Of a DNA stretch of 64,000 nt, positions 25,901 to 33,983 are shown one piece after another (position 1 is the stretch's first letter; each line of letters opens with the position of its first letter). Source of the stretch: Paenibacillus endophyticus. Lineage in GTDB: Bacteria; Bacillota; Bacilli; Paenibacillales; Paenibacillaceae. The stretch is taken from contig NZ_JACHXW010000032.1 of the NCBI RefSeq assembly GCF_014192395.1, positions 1-64,000 of the forward strand, in the 5' to 3' direction. A program made the translations under genes and the position numbers. The notes under the pieces were generated by a model. It saw nothing but the letters and a program-made list of their open reading frames with translations, had not been told where the DNA came from and made no database searches.

Positions 25901-26433
25901 CAGAGATGAGCGGCGAGGAAATAAAAGAAGAGAAGCCGGTAAGCACAGTAATCGATGTCAGCATCGACGCTTATTTGCCTTCGGATTACATTTACGACAG
26001 CATTCAAAAAATCGAGATTTACAAAAAAGTCGCTGCCATTCGAACTTTCGAAGAGTCGGATGATGTAATTGACGAGCTGGTAGACCGGTTTGGAGATCTT
26101 CCGCAGGCAGTAAGCAATCTGCTTGCCGTAGCGCGAATGAAAGTATACGGGACGCAATATAGAATGGAGCAAATTAGCGGCAAGGGTGACGATATTCTCC
26201 TTCGCTTCGCGACGGGCGAGAAACGCCGCATTGACCGAAAAAAGGTCGATCAGCTATGTCTGAAGCACGAGAATCGATTCAAGCAGGGAAGCGACCAAGA
26301 GCCGAATCCGAGCATCCTGCTGCGAGGCAAGGGATTGAACATGGAGCAGAAGATTCATATGATCGAGCAATTTTTGCAAGGCTACAAAGATACGCTTCTG
26401 TATCAGGACCAATTGCAAAAGGTGACCCCATAG
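22906..26433 (+). CDS. mfd: transcription-repair coupling factor Mfd
   Basis: A 1175-residue translocase that removes stalled RNA polymerase and recruits UvrA. Order: UvrB-like N-terminal region, RNA-polymerase-interaction domain (GDYVVHHNHGIGKYVG), RecG-type motor with P-loop CGDVGYGKTE and DEEQ box (VDEEQRFGV), TRG motif and UvrA-mimic C-terminus. I use TTG 22906, which gives the family start (KALINAFAADADVQSV) and length; an ATG at 22846 falls on the fin terminator tail. Confidence 0.95.
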   Translation: MKALINAFAADADVQSVISGIRKGMREQMISGLAGSSRQVLIAALQEDVERPMLVVTHNMFSAQKIAEDLQECLSPDSVLLYPANELVAAEAAISSPETLAQRMDVLIKLSKGYRGIVVVPFSGVRRYLPINSVMAEAQIDVKVGDSLPIDTFLRQMTALGYARADRVELRGEMSVRGGIVDFYPLMASHAYRIEWFGDDIDSIRTFDPADQRSSDRLESFVVPPCQELLADGHRMEIAAGHAQQLLEKQLDKMTDRTAKDRLRTELGGEIERLREHVYFPEIYKYVSLLYPERQTIVDYMPSDTLLILDEPTRLIETSKQLERDEAEWSMHLLQNGKSLPGFVLARDTEEILHHRPFPTLFLSLFLRQIPHSQPQNILNMTSRSMQNFHGQMNVLKTEMERWHKTGATVMMLAGNAERMERMRRVLDDYSIEMPTLLEGNLQSGFELPSSHLVIITEGEMFSQKQRKARRLDKKVDNAERIKSYTELKVGDYVVHHNHGIGKYVGIGTLEIAGIHKDYLHILYAGGDKLSVPIEQVDMIQKYVGNEDKEPKVNKLGGSEWTRAKSKVKASVQDIADDLIKLYAERQTAPGYSFGQDTSYQNEFEAMFPYDETRDQLRAIEEIKKDMEKTQPMDRLLCGDVGYGKTEVAIRAAFKAAMDSKQVAVLVPTTILAQQHYETFRERFAGYPINVQVLSRFRSRKEQNDTMKGLKAGTVDVVIGTHRLLSQDIIFKSLGLLIVDEEQRFGVSHKEKLKKLKTNVDVLTLTATPIPRTLHMSMLGVRDLSVIETPPENRFPVQTYVVEYSPSLVRESIERELARGGQVYYLYNRVQGIYQMAEQINALVPGARVAVGHGQMSEQELEKTILDFLDGESDVLVSTSIIETGVDIPNVNTLIVHDADKMGLSQLYQLRGRVGRSNRIAYAYFTYQRDKVLTEVAEKRLQSIKEFTELGSGFKIAMRDLSIRGAGNLLGAEQHGFIASVGFDMYSQMLADEIAKRKAEMSGEEIKEEKPVSTVIDVSIDAYLPSDYIYDSIQKIEIYKKVAAIRTFEESDDVIDELVDRFGDLPQAVSNLLAVARMKVYGTQYRMEQISGKGDDILLRFATGEKRRIDRKKVDQLCLKHENRFKQGSDQEPNPSILLRGKGLNMEQKIHMIEQFLQGYKDTLLYQDQLQKVTP

Positions 26434-26504
26434 ACAATATTCGCTTTATATGTTCCTTTTCTGATACAATACTATCAAGCTCACAAAATGAAAGGGGATT
26501 CAAC

Positions 26505-27572
26505 ATGTTACACAATTCACGCAAATTGGCATGGCGCAAGAGCGCGCTGCTTATCGTGGCAGTGCTGCTAGTCATGACAATGGCGGCATGCGGCGCGAAA
26601 GAAACGGAAGTAGCAACATACAAAGGCGGTAACGTAACCGATAAGGAATTCAATAAGTATTTGGATGTATTCACGGTTATTCAGCCGACTTACGCGCAGC
26701 TCATTGAAATTCCGCAATTTAAGGAGCAGTTGCTCCAGCAGTATATTTCTTACAAAATTCTTGGCAGCCAGGCTTCCGAGGAGTCGGTTAAGACAGCTGA
26801 GACAGAAGTGGCTGAGCAAATGAAGCAATTCAAGGAGCAGCTTAAAACGAATACGGAATTGAAAGCGGCTTTGGATGAGAAAAAATTGAAAAACAAAGAT
26901 ATGGAAAACTACCTGCTGCTTACCTCGAAGGTTGTGGCACATATGAATTCCCAGGTAACAGACGAGCAAATGAAATCGGAATATGAAACGAATCTAGTCA
27001 ATTACGCTACCGTTTCGGTGCGTCATATTCTAGTTGCAACAAAAACAACGGATCAAACGACGCAAGAGGAGAAAGAGCTCCGTACAGCCGAAGAGGCTTT
27101 GGCGCGTGCCAAAGAAGTGAAGCAGAAGCTTGATGCAGGCGGAGATTGGACAGCCCTTGCCAAAGAATATTCTGACGATCCAGGCTCCAAGGAAAAAGGC
27201 GGTCTTTATGAGGACCAGAAGAACGGCAATTGGGTAGAAGAGTTCAAACAAGCTTCATTCAAACAAGAAATTGGCGTTGTGGGCGAGCCGGTTGAAACCG
27301 AGTTTGGCTACCATGTTATTCTTGTGGAAAAACGCGATACGCCGGCATACGACAAAGTGACTGATGCGACTAAAGAAGAAGTGAAAAGCGCTGTCGCATA
27401 CACGCTCATGAACAAATATATGACGGACGAGCTGCCTAAACAAGAGATTGTCAGCAAGCTGCCAAAAGCTGAAGAAGAAACACCAGCAAGCGACGCGCCT
27501 GCCGGTGACGATGCAGCGGCAACAGATGCTCCGGCTATGGATGCACCTACAGAGGCGCCTGCAACGAAATAA
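26505..27572 (+). CDS. PrsA-like peptidyl-prolyl isomerase lipoprotein
   Basis: A 355-residue secreted foldase. Signal peptide with lipobox MAAC (lipid-bound Cys about residue 27), a SurA-type N-terminal region, a parvulin domain (VSVRHILVA to FGYHVILVEKRD, about 165-265) and an acidic, Ala/Pro-rich C-terminal tail. PrsA helps extracellular proteins fold at the membrane-wall interface. ATG at 26505 after AAAGGGGA. It is not at this place in B. subtilis. Confidence 0.9.
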   Translation: MLHNSRKLAWRKSALLIVAVLLVMTMAACGAKETEVATYKGGNVTDKEFNKYLDVFTVIQPTYAQLIEIPQFKEQLLQQYISYKILGSQASEESVKTAETEVAEQMKQFKEQLKTNTELKAALDEKKLKNKDMENYLLLTSKVVAHMNSQVTDEQMKSEYETNLVNYATVSVRHILVATKTTDQTTQEEKELRTAEEALARAKEVKQKLDAGGDWTALAKEYSDDPGSKEKGGLYEDQKNGNWVEEFKQASFKQEIGVVGEPVETEFGYHVILVEKRDTPAYDKVTDATKEEVKSAVAYTLMNKYMTDELPKQEIVSKLPKAEEETPASDAPAGDDAAATDAPAMDAPTEAPATK

Positions 27573-27590
27573 GAAATATAAAGGCTTGTC

Positions 27591-27627
27591 AGACCCTTTA
27601 ACCGTTCTATGGTTAAGGGGTCTTTTG
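27591..27627 (+). terminator. terminator of the prsA-like gene
   Basis: agaccctttaacc / ggttaaggggtct stem followed by tttt. Confidence 0.88.
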
Positions 27628-27658
27628 CAATTGTATGGAGCTAAGGAAGGATGGCAGG

Positions 27659-27781
27659 ATGAAAACGAATCCGTATTGGCTCCGCAAGGCGACTAGCCTC
27701 GTGTGTAAAACAGCTGATGTGTCTACCCTGATTGATATAACACCAAGTGTGTGGATTAGCTTGCAATTACGGAGCAAATAG
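27659..27781 (+). CDS. hypothetical small protein, possibly a fragment
   Basis: A 40-codon frame (MKTNPYWLRKATSLV start, LQLRSK end) with AAGGAAGG 8 nt upstream. It is followed, in another frame, by MIQWIEEIKDA ending just at the terminator at 27834. The two pieces would make one small helical protein if a frameshift and stop were repaired. I do not recognise a family; it lies in a 570-bp gap between prsA-like and urtA. Confidence 0.35.
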   Translation: MKTNPYWLRKATSLVCKTADVSTLIDITPSVWISLQLRSK

Positions 27782-27833
27782 ACCAATTCGTTAACATAAT
27801 GATTCAATGGATCGAAGAAATTAAAGATGCATG

Positions 27834-27876
27834 AAAACTCACCTGGGGCTTTTAGAAGCCCTAGGTGAGTTTTTAT
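27834..27876 (+). terminator. strong terminator before the urt operon
   Basis: aaaactcacct / aggtgagtttt with inner gggctt/aagccc and a T tract. It could work in both directions. Confidence 0.9.
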
Positions 27877-27943
27877 TTTATGTGATTAAACCTATCATAA
27901 AATAAGCGATTTAGGCATACATAAAAAGAGTATTATACAATTG

Positions 27944-27960
27944 TGTAAATATACCTAACT
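27944..27960 (+). promoter_or_regulatory. upstream GlnR/TnrA-box-like site of urt
   Basis: TGTAA-N7-TAACT, 9 of 10 defined bases of TGTNA-N7-TNACA. Centre is about 83 bp upstream of the second box and about -122 from the inferred start. Confidence 0.45.
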
Positions 27961-28026
27961 TTACAACGGTGAAATTCCCCCTAAAAGCCTATTTTTGAGT
28001 GAAAATCTATCCCTCAAAAATTTTGG

Positions 28027-28043
28027 TGTAAAGTATATTGACA
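28027..28043 (+). promoter_or_regulatory. GlnR/TnrA box overlapping the urtA -35
   Basis: TGTAAAGTATATTGACA has both half sites (TGTNA, TNACA) perfect with 7 nt between. Its 3' half is the -35 hexamer itself, a place where binding would repress. Confidence 0.65.
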
Positions 28044-28067
28044 TACATAATCTGGTCATTCTATAAT
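28038..28067 (+). promoter_or_regulatory. sigma-A promoter of urtABCDE
   Basis: TTGACA, 18 nt, TATAAT, both perfect hexamers. Confidence 0.8.
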
Positions 28068-28100
28068 GAATCCACGAACGTTAGAAAATGTTTTGTAGAG

Positions 28101-28113
28101 AATGTTCGGAAAT
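28101..28113 (-). promoter_or_regulatory. PurR-box-like site in the urtA leader
   Basis: Reverse strand ATTTCCGAACATT matches the PurBox consensus AWWWCCGAACWWT at all 13 positions. A poor partner (CACGAACGTT, about 28074-28083) lies upstream in the opposite orientation. Confidence 0.45.
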
Positions 28114-28146
28114 AGAGACAAATATAAAGAAATGGGGAGTGGGAAG

Positions 28147-29421
28147 ATGAAAAAGAGAATGTTTTATCAATTCAGCTTGTTGCTAGTAGCGGTAACGATC
28201 GTATTGGCAGGCTGCGGAGGCAATAACAACAAAACGGCATCTACGAATGGGGAGACAGATAAAGCAACAAACACAGCGAATTCGGGATCTAACGCGGAGG
28301 GGGAAATTAAAGTAGGCATCTTGCACTCGCAGAGCGGCACGATGGCCATCAGTGAGGTTTCTGTCATTGACGCAGAAATGATGGCCATTGACGAGATCAA
28401 TGCAGCCGGCGGCGTATTGGGCAAAAAAATCGTTCCCGTACTGGAAGATGGCGCATCCGATTGGCCGACCTTTGCTGAGAAAGCACGCAAGCTGATTTCG
28501 GAGGATAAGGTCGCTACGGTATTCGGAGGATGGACTTCGGCAAGCCGGAAAGCAATGAAGCCGGTATTCGAAGAGTTGAACGGGCTGCTCTGGTATCCCG
28601 TGCAGTACGAAGGATTGGAATCATCCCCTAATATTTTCTACACGGGCGCTACGACGAACCAGCAGATCGTACCCTCGGTCTCTTGGCTGCTTGAGAACCG
28701 GGGCAAGAAGTTTTACTTGCTCGGTTCAGACTACGTATTCCCTCGTACCGCAAACCTCGTCATTAAAGAACAGTTGAAAGCGGAAGGCGGCGAGCTTGTA
28801 GGTGAAGAATACACGCCGCTCGGCCACACGGATTATAGTACGTTGATTAGCAAAATCAAAGAAGCGAAGCCGGATGTTGTTTACAACACGTTGAATGGTG
28901 ACAGTAACGTCGCTTTCTTCAAGCAATTAAAGGATGCGGGAATTACGGCAAAAGATTTGACCACCTTGTCCGTATCGGTTGCGGAGGAAGAAATTCGCGG
29001 CATTGGCGTCGATGTGCTGGAAGGCCACTTGGCAGCGTGGAACTACTATCAAACGACAGACACGCCGGCTAACAAAACGTTCGTGGAAAATTACAAGAAA
29101 AAATACGGAGACGAACGCGTAACTGCTGATCCGATTGAAGCCGGCTACACAGCGGTATACTTGTGGGCGGCGGCTGTTGAGAAAGCGGGCTCGGTCGAGG
29201 TGGATAAAGTAAAGGAAGCCGCGAAAGAACTGGAGTGGGATGCGCCAGAAGGCAAAGTGAAAATTGATGGTGCGACGCAGCATATATACAAAACGGTTCG
29301 GATTGGCGAAGTGCAGGCTGACGGTCAATTCAAGGAATTGTGGAATTCAGGCGAAGCGGTTAAGCCGGATCCGTATTTGAAAGGTTACGATTGGGCGGCT
29401 AGCATTCAGCCGACAGAATAA
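28147..29421 (+). CDS. urtA: urea ABC transporter substrate-binding lipoprotein UrtA
   Basis: A 424-residue type I periplasmic-binding-fold lipoprotein (lipobox LAGC near residue 23) with the UrtA/AmiC features IKVGILHSQSGTMAISE, WTSASRKAMKPVFEE and GLLWYPVQYEGLE. It delivers urea to UrtBC. I use ATG 28147, 7 nt after GGGGAG; the in-frame ATG at 28102 adds a hydrophilic stretch before the signal peptide. A terminator separates it from urtB, so UrtA should be made in excess. No urease genes are in the window. Confidence 0.92.
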   Translation: MKKRMFYQFSLLLVAVTIVLAGCGGNNNKTASTNGETDKATNTANSGSNAEGEIKVGILHSQSGTMAISEVSVIDAEMMAIDEINAAGGVLGKKIVPVLEDGASDWPTFAEKARKLISEDKVATVFGGWTSASRKAMKPVFEELNGLLWYPVQYEGLESSPNIFYTGATTNQQIVPSVSWLLENRGKKFYLLGSDYVFPRTANLVIKEQLKAEGGELVGEEYTPLGHTDYSTLISKIKEAKPDVVYNTLNGDSNVAFFKQLKDAGITAKDLTTLSVSVAEEEIRGIGVDVLEGHLAAWNYYQTTDTPANKTFVENYKKKYGDERVTADPIEAGYTAVYLWAAAVEKAGSVEVDKVKEAAKELEWDAPEGKVKIDGATQHIYKTVRIGEVQADGQFKELWNSGEAVKPDPYLKGYDWAASIQPTE

Positions 29422-29461
29422 TTCATAAACAAGCTATGGTCTAATACGCAGCGATACACGG

Positions 29462-29501
29462 GGGAGTATTCGGCTAACTTCGAATACTCCCTATCTTTTT
29501 T
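29462..29501 (+). terminator. attenuating terminator between urtA and urtB
   Basis: gggagtattcg / cgaatactccc stem followed by tatctttttt. Partial readthrough would give more binding protein than permease. Confidence 0.85.
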
Positions 29502-29548
29502 GAATAGGCGAACGGCTACAGTGGTTTACGTTAGAGGGGAGTGGTCAT

Positions 29549-30454
29549 GTGGAAGTATTTCTGCTGCAGCTATTTAATGGTTTAAGCATCAGCTCCATCT
29601 TGTTGCTGGTTGCCCTAGGACTGGCAATTACGTTCGGCCTAATGAAGGTTATCAATATGGCGCACGGCGAGTTGATTATGATCGGTGCCTACTCCACGTA
29701 TCTTACGCAAAATCTATTTCAAGATTATTTGCCCAAATCCCTGTTTGATTGGTATTTCGTGCTAGCGGTACCTGTCAGCTTTGTGATTGCTTTTATCTTT
29801 GGCCTCATTCTTGAAATATCGCTCATCCGCTTTCTGTATGGCCGACCTCTCGACAGCTTGCTGGCCACCTGGGGCGTCGGCCTTGTGCTACAGCAGCTTG
29901 CGAGATCCATCTTCGGCGCACCCAACGTAGCCGTGACGAGCCCGGCGTGGCTGAATGGCGGCATGAAAATCATGGACGGCACGCTCTTGCCTTACAAGCG
30001 TATTTTTATTATTGCACTCGTAATCGCTTGCTTAGTTTCCATGTACTTCTATATTTACCGCAGTCATGAAGGAAGAAGAATGCGTGCCGTTATGCAGAAT
30101 CGTGACATGGCCTCTTGTCTAGGTGTATCGACGCGGAGAGTCGATGCCATGACTTTTGCTATCGGGTCGGGTATTGCTGGTATTGCTGGTTGTGCGCTAA
30201 CGCTGCTTGGTCCTATCGGACCTTCGCTCGGGACGTACTATATTGTCGATGCCTTTATGGTCGTTGTGCTTGGCGGTGTTGGCAAGCTTGTTGGAACCGT
30301 GCTTGGTGCAACGGGAATCGGCATGTTCAATACGCTGTTTGAATATTGGACAAATGCGTCGCTTGGCAAAGTGCTCGTGTTTGTGTGCATCGTTGCTTTC
30401 CTGCAGTGGAAGCCGATGGGACTTGTTGCGATGCGCTCGCGGTCGCTGGATTAG
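29549..30454 (+). CDS. urtB: urea ABC transporter permease UrtB
   Basis: A 301-residue LivH-type permease with eight or so membrane segments and the MKVINMAHGELIMIGAY motif of branched-chain-amino-acid/urea permeases. GTG start at 29549 after AGAGGGGA. Shorter than cyanobacterial and proteobacterial UrtB, which often carry an N-terminal extension. Confidence 0.9.
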   Translation: MEVFLLQLFNGLSISSILLLVALGLAITFGLMKVINMAHGELIMIGAYSTYLTQNLFQDYLPKSLFDWYFVLAVPVSFVIAFIFGLILEISLIRFLYGRPLDSLLATWGVGLVLQQLARSIFGAPNVAVTSPAWLNGGMKIMDGTLLPYKRIFIIALVIACLVSMYFYIYRSHEGRRMRAVMQNRDMASCLGVSTRRVDAMTFAIGSGIAGIAGCALTLLGPIGPSLGTYYIVDAFMVVVLGGVGKLVGTVLGATGIGMFNTLFEYWTNASLGKVLVFVCIVAFLQWKPMGLVAMRSRSLD

Positions 30455-30475
30455 GAAAAGAAGGGTGGGATGCTC

Positions 30476-31564
30476 ATGCGTATACAAATGAAAAAATTTA
30501 CGCCACAGCGTATATGGATATTGATCGCATACACGGCAGCCGCTGCGGCGCTATTCTCTGCACCGCTTTTCGTCAGTGATTTCAGGCTTAATCTGCTTGC
30601 GAAATTTCTAGCCTTTGCCATCGTAGCATTGGGGCTTGATTTAATATGGGGCTTCACCGGCATCCTGAGCCTTGGACACGGTATTTTCTTCGGTCTTGGC
30701 GCGTATGCCATGGCTATGTATCTGAAGCTTGCGGCAAGCGGAGGCAAACCGCCCGATTTCATGGGCTGGAGCGGGCTTAAGGAGCTCCCTTTATTCTGGC
30801 AGCCGTTCCAAAACTTCTGGTTTGCTGTCGCTATGGGTATCGCCATACCGGCGTTCTTGGCTCTTGTGCTTGGATATTTCACCTTCCGCAACCGAATTCG
30901 CGGCGTTTACTTTACGATACTGACGCAAGCGCTCGTTATTATTACGACGACCCTGCTTATTGGACAGCAAGCGTTCACGGGGGGAACGAATGGAATTACA
31001 GGTTACTCAACCGTGCTTGGCTATTCGATTGGATCTCCGGAAACGAAGCGCGTGCTGTATTATGTCACCGTTGCCGCTCTTATCGCTATTTTTATTTTCT
31101 GCCGCTACGTCATTGGAAGCCGGTTCGGCAAGGTGCTTCGCGCCATACGCGACGGAGAGAACAGGGTTCGATTCATCGGATACAATCCGGCGATTTATCA
31201 GATGGTCGTATTCACCATATCCGCAGGCATAGCGGGAGTAGCTGGCATGCTGTTTGTGCTCCATGTCGGCATTATTTCACCGTCCATGCTGGGAATCGTA
31301 CCTTCTATTGAAATGGTGCTATGGGTTGCGATTGGCGGGCGCGGAACGCTTGTTGGAGCGGCTCTCGGCGCCATTCTAATGAACTGGGCAAAAAGCGAAT
31401 TCAGTACGGCATATCCGCAAGGCTGGCTTTTCTTCATGGGCTTGCTGTTCGTGGTAGTCGTTGTGTTTCTTCCGAAAGGCGTTGCCGGCCTGATTGGTCA
31501 AATAAAGTTCCGCAGAAAAAGGAGAGAGCCGAATCATGAAGGAGTCCGCAATCCTGCTGTGTGA
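30476..31564 (+). CDS. urtC: urea ABC transporter permease UrtC
   Basis: A 362-residue LivM-type permease, about nine membrane segments, with LGLDLIWGFTGILSLGHGIFFGLGAYAMA and the RAIRDGENRVRFIGYNP loop that contacts the ATPases. ATG at 30476 (22 nt after urtB); ATG 30470 or 30488 are alternatives. The end overlaps urtD by 29 nt. Confidence 0.9.
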   Translation: MRIQMKKFTPQRIWILIAYTAAAAALFSAPLFVSDFRLNLLAKFLAFAIVALGLDLIWGFTGILSLGHGIFFGLGAYAMAMYLKLAASGGKPPDFMGWSGLKELPLFWQPFQNFWFAVAMGIAIPAFLALVLGYFTFRNRIRGVYFTILTQALVIITTTLLIGQQAFTGGTNGITGYSTVLGYSIGSPETKRVLYYVTVAALIAIFIFCRYVIGSRFGKVLRAIRDGENRVRFIGYNPAIYQMVVFTISAGIAGVAGMLFVLHVGIISPSMLGIVPSIEMVLWVAIGGRGTLVGAALGAILMNWAKSEFSTAYPQGWLFFMGLLFVVVVVFLPKGVAGLIGQIKFRRKRREPNHEGVRNPAV

Positions 31565-32309
31565 TGATGTTACGGTTGAGTTTGATGGGTTTAAGGCTGT
31601 TCAAGGGATGAACCTGAAGCTGGAGAAGGGGGAGCTTCGGTTTCTTATCGGGCCAAACGGAGCCGGGAAAACGACGATATTGGACGTGATCTGCGGCAAA
31701 GTAAGGCCAAGTGGCGGGCGGGTGACCTTTGGCAAGGTGGATATTACCAAAAAGAAGGAGCATCAAATCGCTGAGCTCGGTATTGGCCGTAAATTTCAAG
31801 CGCCTTCGATTTTTCCGTCCATGACCGTGTCAGAAAACCTGGAAATCGCTATGCGCCAGAGGAGAACGGTGTTTGCCACGCTCTTTGCCAAAATGGCGGA
31901 GGAGGAGCGTTCGCGCATCGATGGACAGCTTACGATGATTGGCTTGCAGAATAAGGCGGATTGGCGGGCAGGCGGCTTGTCGCATGGTGAGAAGCAGTGG
32001 CTGGAGATTGGCATGATGCTGCTTCAGGAGCCGGAAATTTTGCTGCTCGATGAGCCTGTGGCGGGGATGACGGACAAGGAAACGGATAAGACGGGTGAGC
32101 TGCTGCATGAGATTGCGCGCAAGCGTTCCATTGTTGTAGTAGAGCATGATATGGAATTCGTGCGGAATTTCGCGAGCAAGGTCACGGTCATGCATGAAGG
32201 TAAATTGTTAAAGGAAGGTTCTATGGACGAAATTCAGCGGGATGACCGTGTAGCCGAAGTGTACTTGGGGAAAAGGCGGGATGCCGATGTTAGCCGTTCA
32301 ACAGCTTGA
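31536..32309 (+). CDS. urtD: urea ABC transporter ATP-binding protein UrtD
   Basis: A 257-residue LivG-type ATPase: Walker A GPNGAGKTT, LSHGEKQWLEIGMML signature, Walker B EILLLDEPVAGM and H-loop VVVEHDMEFV. The LEKGELRFLIGPNGAGKTT segment is typical of UrtD. ATG lies in the urtC end after AAAGGAGAGA. Confidence 0.92.
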   Translation: MKESAILLCDDVTVEFDGFKAVQGMNLKLEKGELRFLIGPNGAGKTTILDVICGKVRPSGGRVTFGKVDITKKKEHQIAELGIGRKFQAPSIFPSMTVSENLEIAMRQRRTVFATLFAKMAEEERSRIDGQLTMIGLQNKADWRAGGLSHGEKQWLEIGMMLLQEPEILLLDEPVAGMTDKETDKTGELLHEIARKRSIVVVEHDMEFVRNFASKVTVMHEGKLLKEGSMDEIQRDDRVAEVYLGKRRDADVSRSTA

Positions 32310-32982
32310 GGCCGGGTATGGTGAAAGTGTTATTTTGCGCGATGTTTCTTTGAAGGTGAAGCGGGGGCAGGTTGTTTGTCTGCTTGGACGCAATGGCGTC
32401 GGCAAGACGACCCTTATGAAAAGCATTATGGGTTTGTTGAAGGCACGGGAAGGCTCGGTTACCTACAACGGCAAGGACTTAACGAAGAAAGCGCCGGGGC
32501 TGAGGGCCAAAAGCGGAATCGGCTACGTGCCGCAGGGCCGCGAGATATTTGCGCAGCTGTCTGTTTACGAAAACCTGCTGCTTGGCTTGGAGGCCTCCCG
32601 GGTTAAGGTGTCGACTGTGCCGGAAGAGGCAATAGCTAAATTCCCGGTATTGCCGACCATGTACGAGCGCAGGGGCGGTGATCTGAGCGGCGGGCAGCAG
32701 CAGCAGCTGGCATTCGCAAGGGCGCTTGCCGCAAGGCCTGAGGTGCTGCTGCTTGATGAACCGTGCGAGGGGATTCAGCCCTCCATTGTGGATGATATTC
32801 GTGATGTCATCCGCTCGATTAAAGCCGATGGCCAAACGGCAGTGCTGCTCGTTGAGCAGAGTCTTGATTTCGTGAAGAGTGTAGGCGATTATTTTTACGT
32901 GCTGGAAAAGGGTGCTGTTGTGTGGGAAGGCAGCCTGGAATCGTTGGATGATGAGGTCATTCGTAAATATTTGACGGTATAG
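32281..32982 (+). CDS. urtE: urea ABC transporter ATP-binding protein UrtE
   Basis: A 233-residue LivF-type ATPase: Walker A GRNGVGKTT (the RNGVGKTT form is typical of UrtE), signature LSGGQQQQLAFARAL, Walker B EVLLLDEPCEGIQPSI and H-loop VLLVEQSLDF. It overlaps urtD by 29 nt and closes the operon. Confidence 0.92.
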   Translation: MPMLAVQQLEAGYGESVILRDVSLKVKRGQVVCLLGRNGVGKTTLMKSIMGLLKAREGSVTYNGKDLTKKAPGLRAKSGIGYVPQGREIFAQLSVYENLLLGLEASRVKVSTVPEEAIAKFPVLPTMYERRGGDLSGGQQQQLAFARALAARPEVLLLDEPCEGIQPSIVDDIRDVIRSIKADGQTAVLLVEQSLDFVKSVGDYFYVLEKGAVVWEGSLESLDDEVIRKYLTV

Positions 32983-33010
32983 AGAAACGAACCGGTTTCT
33001 ATTGATACCG

Positions 33011-33051
33011 AAAAGAAGCGCATCCCCCAAAAGGGCGGATGCGCTTCTTTT
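33011..33051 (+). terminator. terminator of the urt operon
   Basis: aaaagaagcgcatcc / ggatgcgcttctttt, 15-bp perfect stem. Confidence 0.9.
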
Positions 33052-33052
33052 G

Positions 33053-33153
33053 AAATATAAGACTTAATATGTTTCACGCGGTAAAGTGTTCTTCTATTTC
33101 TGCGAGAAACGGATACCCTCCTCTTGCAGGGATGGCAAGGCTGTTTCTTCTTG
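33053..33153 (+). repeat. dispersed intergenic repeat, copy 2 (type A)
   Basis: AAATATAAGACTTAATATG to GTTTCTTCTTG, directly behind the urt terminator. Closest to the copies at 44534 and 59095 (shared CACGCG.TAAAGT.TTCTTC and GCGAGAAACG). Confidence 0.8.
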
Positions 33154-33253
33154 ATATATAAGACTTTATATGTTTTCACATATTAATGCGCTTATATATA
33201 TCCGCGAAACGGCTGCTTTTGCCACAGAGGACGGCGACAGCCGATTACGCTTG
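33154..33253 (+). repeat. dispersed intergenic repeat, copy 3 (tandem with copy 2)
   Basis: ATATATAAGACTTTATATG to CGATTACGCTTG. It has a type-A start and a type-B end (CAGAGGACGGCGACAGCCG). Its last bases include the stop codon of the thioredoxin gene on the opposite strand. Confidence 0.75.
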
Positions 33254-33571
33254 TTGCGAATATTTCTCGATGACTGCTTGATAAACCGCCTTAGGACGAA
33301 GTCCAACTAATTTATCCATAGGCATCCCGTCCTTATAGACGATAACCGTAGGCATGCCCAGCACGCCTGCTGCGGATGCAGAGGCGGGCAAATTCTCGCA
33401 GTTGACCTTTACGATATCAATTCTTCCATTCAGATCTTGATCCAGCTCTTCTAGAATTCCGAATAAAGTCTTGCAGGGAGGGCACCATGGCGCTCCGTAG
33501 TCCACAAGGACAACACCGCTGCTTACAATGGATTCGAGCATATGGTCTGATACTGCATTTCTAATGGTCAT
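33245..33571 (-). CDS. thioredoxin-family protein
   Basis: A 108-residue thioredoxin fold with active site WCPPC (C30, C33) instead of WCGPC, and the cis-Pro in GMPTVIV. CPPC changes the redox potential compared with classical thioredoxin. ATG at 33571 after GAGGAGG. It overlaps the merR gene by 11 nt and belongs to the same unit. Its stop codon lies inside a dispersed repeat, so the C-terminus may have been changed by the repeat. Confidence 0.88.
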   Translation of the reverse strand: MTIRNAVSDHMLESIVSSGVVLVDYGAPWCPPCKTLFGILEELDQDLNGRIDIVKVNCENLPASASAAGVLGMPTVIVYKDGMPMDKLVGLRPKAVYQAVIEKYSQQA

Positions 33572-33947
33572 CTTGATCCTCCTCGTACTTTTTATCCTGA
33601 TCTCCATGCTGAATCGAGGTTATTCGATCGACTAAATTGGCTTTGATTTGAGTTAATTGAGCGAGCTGCCGCTCGATTTCAGCAAGCTTTTGCTCATAAA
33701 CAGGCATGATCTCGGCGCAGAATGCTTCCTTGTTTTTTAATACGCAGGTAAGGAAGCTCGAAATTTGTTCTGTTGTTAGCCCGAGATTCAAATAAAGCTT
33801 AATGGTTGCGACCGTGTCCTCCGCAAGCGGGGAGTAGTCGCGGTAGCCATTAGGCAAACGGATAGAAGCGATCAGCCCTTGCTTCTCGTAATGGCGCAAG
33901 GATCGTATGCTTACGCCTGTTATGCGTGATAACTCACCGATTCTCAT
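33561..33947 (-). CDS. MerR-family transcriptional regulator
   Basis: A 128-residue regulator: winged helix RIGELSRITGVSIRSLRHYEKQGLI (residues 2-26), a central region with two cysteines (C68 and C77) and a long C-terminal dimerisation helix. The cysteines could be a thiol or metal sensor, which would fit the thioredoxin it is co-transcribed with; this is inference. Its own promoter has the over-long spacer and palindrome typical of MerR targets. Confidence 0.88.
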   Translation of the reverse strand: MRIGELSRITGVSIRSLRHYEKQGLIASIRLPNGYRDYSPLAEDTVATIKLYLNLGLTTEQISSFLTCVLKNKEAFCAEIMPVYEQKLAEIERQLAQLTQIKANLVDRITSIQHGDQDKKYEEDQDDH

Positions 33948-33983
33948 GGCGGGGCCCCCGAGTTTGTGAAATGGTTTAGATAC

